From NCBI RefSeq assembly GCF_000150275.1, contig NW_002060943.1:12494794-12529111 (forward strand): DNA of 34,318 nucleotides, given 5' to 3'. The position numbers and the translations under genes are program-made. This DNA comes from Trichoplax adhaerens. Its lineage: Eukaryota > Placozoa > Uniplacotomia > Trichoplacea > Trichoplacidae. Positions 21,701-32,279 of the stretch are shown here, piece after piece; within the stretch, counting starts at the first letter, position 1, and every line of letters starts with the position of its first letter. Under the pieces are notes generated by a model. The model did no database searches. It worked only from the letters and a program-made list of their open reading frames with translations, and had not been told where the DNA came from.

Positions 21701-24386
21701 AATGTTAATGCTACACTACCACCTGTAAGGATACTTATCTTCGTTAATCAATTGTGTTACAGCAAAGGTTATGGATATGTTTTAAACTTTTACTTGTAAA
21801 ATTATTCAGGTTGCTCACAGATTGAAATTTGCTAATACTGTTAATTTTCCTCCTATTTGGATAATGCAGGTACACTTTGTAAACTAAATGACTTACCTCA
21901 CTAAATGATTTTATTACCAAAATAGTTAAATAATGTTTGATCTAGCTTGAATTAGCGAAAATTTTAACTGACCTCGGAGCAATTAAGAGTGCCTTGGAGG
22001 TATATGTTCGTCTAGAAATGTGGGAAGAGGTTATTATGTGCTATCACGCGATTGGTCAGCGAGATAAGGTAGGGATCAAACTATTGTTTATTTGCAATAT
22101 CAAATTAGTGTTATGAAATACTCAGTAGCATGTGCATGTAATATCAATTAGTAGGTCCATTATGTCTACAGTATTTACATTCTACGTATTTTGAAGTACT
22201 GTAAAACATCTAAGATCATATTCGTTTAAGTCTATTAGCATTGATAATGTAATTAGTAAGCTGTAAATGTATTAAACGCTGTAAATTATTCTTCCATAAA
22301 GGCAGAGCAGCTTACGAGAGAACGTCTTAAAATCCAAGAAACACCGACCTTGTGGTGCTTATTAGGGGATATTCGAAAGGTAGTTAAAAGTCTGTCCTCG
22401 CATTAAAAGTAGAAGTAATACCGAAAGAGTAATAATCTCTATACTAAAACTGTTTTGTGTAGGAAGCTGAGTTTTATGAACGGGCTTGGAAAGTTTCAAA
22501 GCATCGCAATGCCAGATCTCAGCGTTCTCTTGGATTTCTCTATTTGTATGCCGAAAAGGTAAATATCAATATCCGATACAATACACAATTTTAGAACTAC
22601 AGCAACTTCCAATATTTAATCATCTCTTTTTAATGTGATCAGTATGAAGAATGCATTGCATGTTTTAAGGAAACGCTAAAAGTTAACTCCATGCAGGTTA
22701 GTAAAGAGTGACTTAAACCTGAATGTTACCTAAAATATTTTTATGAATTATTTGGACAAATCAAATGAAAAGTAAACGTATACAAATTATTGGAAATAAT
22801 GTATTGGTCTTCAGGAACACGTCTGGTTCTCCTTGGGATGTGCTGCAATGAAAACAGAAGATTACCACCTTTCTGCTGAGGCTTATCGACAATGTGTTCG
22901 ATTGGATTCAGATGTAAATAGATTGCTAAAGCCCTTACTAATTTACTGTATGTAGCAAAACTTTGTCTTAACTAATTAAATCTTTCGATGGATGCCAGAA
23001 AGCTGAAGCTTGGTCCAATTTATCGACAGCTTACATCAAATCGAAGCAAAAGTAATCATTAGATAGCGATATCCTTGCGGACATGTTGAAATGATTTTTG
23101 ACTATTTCATTAATATCACAATTTTCAGGCATCGCGCATACCGAACTCTTCAAGAAGCGCTAAAGTGTAGCTTTGAGAACTGGAGAATTTGGGAAAATTA
23201 CTTGTTTGTATGCGTAGATATTGGCCAGTTTGAAGACGCAATTACAACTATTCACCGTCTTATGGATCTAAAAGAGAAATATATAGATGCTGAAATTCTT
23301 GATATTCTTGTTGAAGCTGTCATAACTGGAAAGGCTGATTCGCAAGGTGAATCTGGTAAGATGATAGCTTAATCGTAAGTTTCAGTCAGTATCGAATCGA
23401 ACTGTACGTTTTACTGTATTTTCTTTTTTTATGTCTCCATTGCAGCAGCGAAACAAAAACCCATATTGTTAAAACTGTTTGGCCGTGTTACTTCAAAGGT
23501 GCTGCAAAGAAATTCTATGAATTTAGCTTTCTTATCTAGTGAATGCGTAATAGTAGCCCTTCCCAGTCACTATTATCTTGCTTGTTCGTAATTCGTGTAA
23601 GTGTTTTAGTGACGAAAATATTCTTCGTTACAGATAACGAACAACGCAGCGGTGTGGTATAGTTATTCCAAACTCTATATGCAATCTGATTTGAAAGAAG
23701 ATTCTGATAAGGTTTTTACGTATCTGAAAGATAAGTTTGCTAACGTAATAATGCAAATAATGACTATTCTATGATGTGATCTATGTTGCAGCGAATTTCA
23801 TTACTTCAGAAATCTGTACGTGTTGCTAGCCAAAAACCTAAATGGGAAAGTAATTTGGAAGATATAAAATTAATTGCCTCGTATGCGAAGATGTTATCGG
23901 AAGGTTCATTAACTAAAATACATCTAAGTAATTTTTCTCATATTGCTAGTAAAGATCTGCTTGTTAAGATGTGTTACAAGCAGTAGAAGCACCCTTCGTT
24001 TCAGGATACGAATTCATTTTAACTTGTAAAGACCTACCCTATATATATATCTATCATAATTGATAAACCCAATGAATTCCATTTCATCTTACGTAGGCGC
24101 TTTAAGCATTGGAATGGACAAACGTGATGTGTCAGAATTAGTTCAGATATTATCATCGACAATATTATCCTTAAATAGTATAGTGAATAAAATTAAGGTA
24201 TGATCGGAGTACTATTTCTTACAATTTGACAAATTTTAGTAGTGCGTGTTAAAACTTTTTTTTCCGTTACAGCATCAAATTTCATATGTCAATACGGAGG
24301 TTGACAGCCAATTGGGGACAATTTGCTCAAATTTGGAGGAAAATATAAATAGTCTCAATAATTCTATCCAGACTATTCGTTCATGA
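18799..24386 (+). CDS. TTC27: TTC27 homologue (tetratricopeptide repeat protein 27), 27 exons
   Basis: Exons: 18799-18910, 19271-19387, 19472-19550, 19634-19784, 19866-19955, 20146-20248, 20358-20394, 20509-20581, 20665-20716, 20798-20878, 21004-21059, 21178-21287, 21428-21494, 21575-21724, 21810-21869, 21946-22068, 22302-22379, 22463-22558, 22643-22696, 22815-22913, 22999-23051, 23129-23355, 23446-23498, 23634-23711, 23792-23903, 24097-24197, 24273-24386. All 26 introns are GT-AG and every phase matches, giving 841 codons, close to about 843 in vertebrate TTC27. Diagnostic stretches are LQCFMQCNWTGP, LGKRTRFQE, TVERSMMQLQAL, RLEMWEEVIMCY, VWFSLGCAA, AYRTLQEALKCSFENWRIWE and LLKLFGRVTSK. TPRs occupy the C-terminal half. 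The yeast homologue Emw1 is essential and linked to cell-wall integrity; animal TTC27 has been reported with HSP90/R2TP and U5 snRNP assembly factors. Start ATG has a strong context (AACATGG). Exons 3-4 and 25 have the weakest splice sites. Confidence 0.95.
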
Positions 24387-24514
24387 TGTGTACAACGAAC
24401 TCATCGTATTAATGTATTTCATGGATATTTACGTTATTCTTTACAAATATAGCCAAAGCAATATTTTTATTGAAAATTTCAGTAATTTTGTTTTGAACTT
24501 TTGAAATCGGAGAG

Positions 24515-24520
24515 AATAAA
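24515..24520 (+). promoter_or_regulatory. Poly(A) signal of TTC27
   Basis: AATAAA about 130 bp after the TTC27 stop codon, followed by GT-rich sequence (GTCTTCTTGAG); a typical arrangement for a short 3' untranslated region. Confidence 0.6.
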
Positions 24521-26075
24521 GTCTTCTTGAGATTAATATGTTGCTTCCTATATGGTAGTTTGATTGATTTTCCTGTAGATATTTCCACTGAAATTAGATT
24601 ACAGATAGAGGGGTAGGCTGTTAATAGGCTATCCTCAAACGTCTGCCATCACTTTATTCCGTATGATCCAGTCTAAAATTACTTTTCGTGTGGTATATAC
24701 TTATGATGCATAACTTTGAGCTATAGACAAGTTTTCTTTAATGTACAATAGCAAAATATGTACTCAGACCTTGGAATCGCATCGTTTTAACGGGGCAATT
24801 TTGAAGTAAAGAGACTTTAACAGCAAAACTTATTCCCTAATTATAATAGACTAGTAAATTACTCGTCTCAATGAACGAAGAGATAATCTATATAAAGCAA
24901 TAAATTAAAAGAAAATAAACAGATAGACTATCTTAGACAGGTTTATTTTGAGTTTACGTTTATAAGCAATTTAAGTGTAAATTTTGGGCCTGTACAGGTG
25001 TTGCAGCTAATCTGCTATCGATAATTCTTTAACATAGAAAAAGACAGCTAGGACGGAGAATTTATATGTACTGTATATATAATATTTAGTACTCTTTGTT
25101 TGCTGTTGATGAGTTATCATGGTTTAGAAGCTATTATACGTATACTTTAATAAGATACTCTTTTCGACTGCAATTATAATCACCTTTAATTGATATTTGA
25201 TATCTACAATAGTTTACAACATTGCAAGTATTCATCAAAATACTGGCAGTGAATTTTTTATTTACATCTTGTACTTTCTTACCTTGCTTGTAATACCATT
25301 ATTTTAGGTAGGGCGGTATCAAGCTAGTAAAAATAAACATTGACTTTTGAGTCAGAAATTAAAGACGTAAAAGTCTGTTGTTTTGTAGATTATCGTTAGG
25401 CTACGGTATCTTTTCTAGTCCTCTCAATTCGCTAAATCTTATTAAAAGATGTATTACCGAATCAATATAAATTGGACGAAAGAATTTCTAATTTATCCTC
25501 TACTTAAAATTGTTCCATATCATGTAATGGCTGTAATTTCTATCTTTATATATCTGCAACTGAACGATAAGTACTTTACAAAGCCTAAGCTAATTAGACA
25601 CAAGAAAAGACAAAAATTTCAGAAAAGTAAACGATTCCGAAGACGAAAGGTAGTGTTTAGTATTGAATGTTTTGCCTTATATTCATAATTACTTCAAAGT
25701 AAACGTTTTACAAATCTGATATTTCTTATTCAGTTAGCTCAGCAATCGATTAAATCACTTAAAATATTAATAGTAACTCTATGAAATAAAAATTCCTTTA
25801 CTCTATGAAATCTTTATTCAAGATGAAATGATGTTGTAGCATCAATCTAGAACAGTCTATGTGTTAATTATAATCGATGAAATGATAGCTATAGAGTATG
25901 GGATCTAATACTGTAGTCGAATTTTTTGCTCCCTTATATTAAAATCTGTAGGATCAATTGGTCAACGTAATGTTGTGTCGGCTGATCATGTCATGATTGT
26001 TCTGTTATTAAGGCTAGGATTGATCATCAAGCATTGCCTTCGCCTTCTCCGTCATACGAAGGGCAGCAGTATCAT
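24521..26075. other. Intergenic between TTC27 and the LRR gene
   Basis: About 1.55 kb, AT-rich. A 79-codon frame at 25449-25688 with a basic end has no splice support or recognisable domain and is taken as chance. Nothing else was found; the last few hundred bases presumably hold the LRR gene promoter. Confidence 0.5.
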
Positions 26076-28522
26076 ATGGGTGATCTTGGCAAATGCGAGT
26101 ACCAAATTATAGACTTAAGGTTAATCTTTCGATTCTTTCTAGTAAGATTTTATGAAATGGTGTTTGATTATTAGAATTATTTGATGATGGTTTAAAGGTG
26201 ATGAAAGATTGATAACTAGCAGAGTTACTCCTAAAATTAAACATTTAAAGCTATTGCAGTCAAATTCTAATTTTGGATTGCATTATAGTCGACTAGATTT
26301 AGCAAACTATTCAATTAATTTAATTCCCAAAGCAATAAAAGGAGTGGAATATGTAAGTGGAGCTACTATCAGTATACTCTTATTTACGTATGTAATTCAA
26401 GAAATGAAGGTAATAACTTCAGCTTCTTTCGTTAAAATGATCGTAAGGATGAAATTAATTTAGCGGATAATAAACTGCAAGAAATATCTGATGAAATCAC
26501 TCAATTAATAGCTTTAAAGTATTTTTATATATCAGGAAATGGCTTGACTTCTTTGCCGGTAAAACAATTTGATTAGTTCATTCCTCCTTTTGTCTTTAGC
26601 TCTCTACTACAAGACTTGAAATTTTGTAAAGTGTTGATCTATATATTTGATTTTATTACTGTCCATACAGACTGATATAGGATATCTATCTAATCTTGTC
26701 TGTTTGGATGTTCAGTTTAATGCGATATCGGCTTTGCCAGGTAAGCGATGTTTTAGGCTACTGATGAATTTAAAAAGCAGCTTGTGAACACGCTGAATGT
26801 AGGATTTTTATATACTGATATTCTTTACTCACGATCTTGCAACATCCTTTAGATTCTATCACTTTACTCAGCGATTTGGAAACTTTTCAGTGTCATCATA
26901 ACAAGCTAATAGTTTTACCTGTAGCAATTGGAGCGTTGCATTCTCTTACTTTGTTAGATTTGAGGTATTGAAAGTGAAATATCCTAAGAGCTAGACAAAA
27001 TATCTTATTAAATTTCTACATTTTGACTTTCAGTATCGAATGATAGAGAGGGAATTTAGCATAGCTAAATAACTAAATAGCTTGCTTATAACCTTTTAAT
27101 AGTTGATATTTTAATTATTTTACTTCTTACCAAAGCTACAATCATTTGGAAGAACTACCTCAAAGCATAGGAGAACTTTATAATTTAAAGGTAGCTTTAG
27201 AATTTAATAAATACTTTTACTCCTTAAAATGGAATATTCAATCAACTAGTATAGATCTGTCTCTACATTATTTCTAAACTATTCCCAGCAATTATACTTG
27301 GATCATAATCAGTTACGTTGGCTACCCGTTGAAATTGGTAACTTATTGAATTTGCAAGAGTTTTACGTATCATCATGTTTCCTAAAACGATTACCGAATT
27401 CCATATGCAAGCTAACCAACTTGAAAGATTTGATTTTGGACGATAACAGGTGGTTTTCATCTTTCTAAGATATTAAACATTATATTATCAACAGCGCTGG
27501 TTCCAGAGCTACTATAAATTCAATTTAATGCTAGGAACCATTTTTACGTGATACTATCATAATTCAATACACTAATTACAAAGATTGGCAAATTGTTCCT
27601 AAAGCTCATGAATTATTATCGTCTTCAATAACTTTGCTAGCATATTATTTCCCATTGAACAGCTTTAGTTGTAAACTTTATTTGTTATAACGCCAGTACA
27701 TCTCCAGACGTTTCGATAGAATTTCATCATGACGAGATCCATATCTACTGTTTCATCAGCTTCTACTCCAATTTAAAGCCATAGTAAATGAAAATAAAGT
27801 ACCTTATAACCCCAAGAGCACGCTATTAAATATTCTGAATGTGATCTTGGAGGTTTTTAGATACACGATATTATCTAATCCAATATAACGCAAAATTTAT
27901 TACAGGCTAGTTGAGTTACCACCTAGAATTGGAGATTTAACAAATTTAGTTACTTTATATCTTCGACGCAATCGGTTGAAAGGGTTTCCGCTCTCATTGG
28001 AATTATTGCCGCATTATGTTAACCTACAAGGCAAGATAGGATCTATGTTAGATGAATGAGTAATTTGTTGTTAATACTGTAGAATCGACTACTGTGTTTT
28101 AATCATGATAATTTTATTTTAGTCAGCGGAAATCCTTTACTAAGGCGCCATGACGAGCAACAAATCAAGAAATTAAAAGTTTCCTACATAATGAATGTGT
28201 CTCCGCTGTTTGACATTGCAGCTACTTACGTCAAGAAGAATTTAAAACTAGATGTAAATGTTGTTCTATCTCCAAAATTGCAAGGTAAATTCTAGCTACT
28301 CTTTGGCATGATGAGTAGACTTACATTTCATCATACGTACAATTTTCTACTAATCTTATATTATTTTACGCAGACATCATTACTAACTGCTCCTATTGCC
28401 ATCGTTGTCAACGACCATTATTTAAGAATTATCAAAGTGATTACAAGATTTATTATCATCTTGGAATTGGATATGGCTTGATCCTATATTGGCAGTACTG
28501 TTATTCATGTTGTCTGCGCTAA
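26076..28522 (+). CDS. Leucine-rich-repeat protein with Cys-rich tail, LRRC58/LRRC28-like
   Basis: Exons 26076-26119, 26220-26352, 26448-26558, 26671-26740, 26853-26964, 27136-27190, 27289-27449, 27906-28030, 28123-28284, 28374-28522. Phases agree throughout, giving 373 codons. About nine LRRs of 22-23 residues run from residue 35 to about 275 (for example LDLANYSINLIPKAI, INLADNKLQEISDEI, LYLDHNQLRWLPVEIGNL, LYLRRNRLKGFPLSLELL). The C-terminal part contains GNPLLRR, then a helical segment, and a cysteine cluster NCSYCHRCQRPLF with a second group QYCYSCC at the end, suggesting a zinc-binding tail. Length and layout match LRRC58 and LRRC28 (both about 370 residues); CHRC-x-x-P-x-F favours LRRC28, NPL plus the following helix favours LRRC58. 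Cytosolic: no signal peptide or membrane span. The exon 8 donor is GC, not GT. Exons 1-3 are the least certain. AATAAA at 28859. Confidence 0.8.
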
Positions 28523-28890
28523 ATTTGTTTGTAGATTATAGACTTATGGAAATGGAAGTTTGCGATGCATTTTGCCAAATGTTGTCACTTTTAAATAAGA
28601 CAGCTTTACTTGCTGTAGCCTATAGGTTGTAAAAATTACAGACTTTTTACTACATTGTATATCTTTTGCAAGAAGATAACTTTCTGAATTTCATTTCTTT
28701 ACGATCATTAATACATCACATAGCTTCTTTAGTTGCTAGGTTTATAAATCGGTTAAAATCGCTGCGTTATTAAACACCTGCAAGATATACCGCACAATCT
28801 GTTTTGAAAAGGAAAAGAAAAATGTAATGATTGTACTAATGGATCATCATTTAAGGCTAATAAAGTAATAGTAATTTAATTAGTTATTGT

Positions 28891-29117
28891 CTATGCTACT
28901 TCCTCCTAAAATATCAAGGTTTTGGATATGGATAGGAAAAATTGGTCAACTCAGACGAGCATGTGTCGCTATTTATGATGAGTAAAATGGTGATACGATT
29001 GCATTGTATATTTTACTATAGTATATGTTACTTCTTCCTAACATGTTAAGGTTTTGGATATGGATAAGAAAAAACTCAATACGGACGGGCATATATCGTT
29101 GTTGAGATGAATAAAAT
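28891..29117. repeat. Two-copy direct repeat of about 100 bp
   Basis: Copies at about 28891-28992 and 29021-29117 share TTACTTC(C/T)TCCTAA, AAGGTTTTGGATATGGATA and, further on, GATGA(G/A)TAAAATGGTG. They lie directly before the TPR pseudogene. No open frame is maintained. Confidence 0.6.
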
Positions 29118-29189
29118 GGTGGTATCAGAATAACGAGACTATTTACAAATATGAAAAATCGCTTAATATAAATTTGCCGGTTTTCAGAT

Positions 29190-30790
29190 CATAATCATTC
29201 CCGTATAATCAAAATATTGCGCATGGGACTTATATACGAGTGCATAGTCAACTGTTAAAGAATGAACAGGCTAATTTTCTACGCGTAAGAAATCTTTTCA
29301 AATTAGAGAGTTACTTTTTGACCCCCAATCATCCTGATGTTGCTGAATTATGTAACAATTATACACTTTGAGTACAAACGATCATGAAAAACCTATTTCT
29401 ATGCATGAGAATGCACTCAGTATTTGTTAATCAGTCTTTAATCACAATCATTCTGATATTGCTCAACCATGAAACAACATAGAAATTAAGCATTCTCGAT
29501 AGAATAGTTTAAATAAGCTATTTCGATGCATGGAAAATTACTCAAATTGAACTATCAATTCTTGTGGCAGTCACCGCTATGCCGCTTAATCATAAAACAA
29601 CATTGGAATTGTTCACTATGACCTGAGTAAATATGGAGAAGCTGTTTCCAGGTATAAGAGTTCACTCAATATCAATTATAAATAATTATCAATGCATGGT
29701 CATGATTATCCCTGTATTGCCTATTTATATAGCAGTATAGAAGTTGCGTATGATAAGAATAGCAGGTATCAAGAATTTATTTCTATGTATTAGAAAGCAC
29801 TCAAAATTCTAGTGTCAATTTTCGATTGCGATCATCCCGATATTACTAGTTCATATGACAAGGTGTGTTTATGTAGATCATGATATATATATGAAGAAGT
29901 TAATTTAATATATAAGAAGCCGCTCAAAATTCAAATATCAGTCTTTAATCCCAATCATTCTGATGCTGCTCAATTATATAATAATCTAGGAACCGTATAT
30001 TCCGAGCAGCTAAAGCATGAAGCGGTCATTACTCCGTAGGAAAAAACACTCAGAACTAATCGTTTAGTCCGTGATCATAATCATCCCTGTATTACCCGAT
30101 TATGTAAAAACATGGGAAGTACCTAAAGGCAATAGGGCAAGCATGAAGAGATCATTTTATGCTTAAGAAGTCACTAAAACTTTGATTATCAGTTCTAGAC
30201 CATAACCATTCTGATGTTACTAACGCATGGAATAACATTAGTCTTAATTATAATGACCAGGGTAAGCTTAAAGAAGTAATTAATACGAATATGAATACAA
30301 AGTCACTCGAAATCCACAATTACCCCCAAAATGCTGGATAATACGTGTATAGTAATATGGGAATATTTATCAAGACCAGAAGAAACAGGAAAAGGTTATT
30401 GCCATGTATGAGAAATTACTCGAATTCTATTTTCGGTCCTTAGCGACGATCGTAATGATTTGCTGCAACATACGCGTATTGTAATCTGGACAAGTATGCA
30501 AAGGCTATTCCTATACTTTGGAAATCACTCCAAATTCGATTTTCAGTTCTTGATTATCATTATTCTGATGTTGCTAAATCATGTAACAACTTAGGCATCA
30601 TTTATTTTGATTAATGCAAGCACGAAGAAGCTGCTTTTATGCCATATAAGTCGCTTTAGCTTAAATTGCTATTCTTATATCAGAATCATTCTGATATTGA
30701 GATGGCCAAAAGCAATTTGGCCCATTGCAAGCTTGTTAATCCATGGATTTCTAAAGCTTACAGAAAAACTTTTTTAGCCCATAATTAATC
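29190..30790 (+). pseudogene. Decayed TPR (kinesin-light-chain-like) gene
   Basis: Fragments of 42-residue TPR units recur at roughly 126-bp spacing in shifting frames: PNHPDVAELCNNY, DHEKPISMHENALSI, NPNHSDAAQLYNNLGTVYSE, DHNHPCITRLCKNMGS, and others up to a last one near 30700. Stops and frame changes interrupt nearly every unit, so no product can be made. It is the same family as the genes at 1156, 8007 and 32280 and carries the NHxD form of the unit seen in the diverged last repeats of the first gene. No coiled-coil or P-loop remnant was noticed. Confidence 0.85.
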
Positions 30791-32279
30791 ATTGATTTAT
30801 GTGGCCATAACAACTTCAAATTGAAACATAGCACTTTCCAATTAGGTTTATAATAATAAAGAAAATAAAGCTAGTAAAATTTACTTGAAATCAAAGCCGG
30901 TATTGTGAGGGCAACAAATTAAATACAGCGAGTTAAATAACATAATTTGTTGCACAGATAGTATAAGGTATATTGTAGGAATATTATCAGTTTGTTAAGG
31001 TTAACGTAAGTTATTTCCTAATAGGTCACCTTTATTATTACATGGAAATGTTCAATTTTTGCGGCGTTAAGAAATCTTTATAACCATCATTAAGTATAAT
31101 TAATAAACTGTAAATCCCGCTAGCCTATCTGAGAACCATTCGAAACACGTAAATGTGTAACTAACTTATACACTTTGAGTTATTTTGCAGTTACATTTGC
31201 TATGGGTCGGTTCTGCTTAGCTCCATTCGTAGGTGATGATGATTCTGAGAATAGTTAGTTCTAAGTGCAGCAGTCAGTCGTGACCAATGTTAGATATAGT
31301 ATAATTTCAAGGCCAGCCGATTATGCTACATATGCTTATTTTAATGAAGTAATTAAGACGATTGTAATTGACTATTTGTATATACAATGAATAGCAATGT
31401 CAATTGTACGAAAATTGTTTGTATAAGAGTGTGCATACAATTAAAATATCGAAAACAAATATTATGCTTACTTGAAGTATGCGGAAGTGAGATTTCGCGG
31501 AAAATAATGTGTCAATACTGTTAATTAATGTACACACTAGAGTGCCCAAGTTGCAGTAAATCACTACCTGATGTAATACAATTATTAATAATTTACAGCA
31601 GAAGAGAGCCGTAATTAGACATGAAGTATTACTAGTGGGATATTCTACTACTTAATGAAGCTATTACCAGTTAACGTGTTCAATCTAATTATATTAAAGC
31701 GATGTGATCAAGATAGCATCTTGAAGATATTTATTAGATATATGGTCGTCATGTAGTTATAACGTTATATTTTGCCATAAAAGATTGTTACATTTAAACT
31801 ATTGGAATATGTTCATATACTCGTTTTTACGTACCCTTAGCACTGTTTAATAGTCTCAATTGCACTCAGAACTAACGCTAAATTCCTTTTTGGCTTTAAT
31901 CATGATCATCTTAAGATTTTAATGTCATATGTTAATTAATTAATGAATTCTATCATAATGAATAAGTTGTTTTTAAATCGAAGTAATGAGGGCAGTTGCA
32001 AAACCATAGCAACAATGACATAGATGATTCCAACAATACTAATTTGACAAATAAAGATCAATACTTACTTAATTATGGCGATTTCTGTATTAATTTCAAG
32101 GTCCTCCTACTGATTTTGTAAGGAAAATCTCCAATTATCCTTTAAGGTCAAGAAGCATGCCATTAATAAAGACGCGAATATCTAAAAGGTGCAGTTTTGC
32201 TCTCTTAGAGTCCGTATTTCAGAATATTCTATTTACAAGACGATAATAGAAGATAGTTGACCCCATATCTTCTCCAAAT
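30791..32279. other. Intergenic, no gene seen
   Basis: About 1.5 kb of AT-rich sequence between the TPR pseudogene and the TPR-NTPase gene. No open frame, splice-supported exon or repeat stands out on either strand. It should contain the promoter of the gene at 32280. Confidence 0.5.

Noticed and set aside
23783-23986. 67-codon ORF as a separate small gene
   Set aside because: It is TTC27 exon 25 read through its donor into intron 25.
25449-25688. 79-codon basic ORF between TTC27 and the LRR gene
   Set aside because: No recognisable motif and no splice signals; low-complexity AT-rich codons suggest chance.
26209-26463. 84-codon ORF as a complete gene
   Set aside because: Its only initiator is TTG and its end runs through a GTAAGT donor; it is LRR exon 2 flanked by intron sequence.
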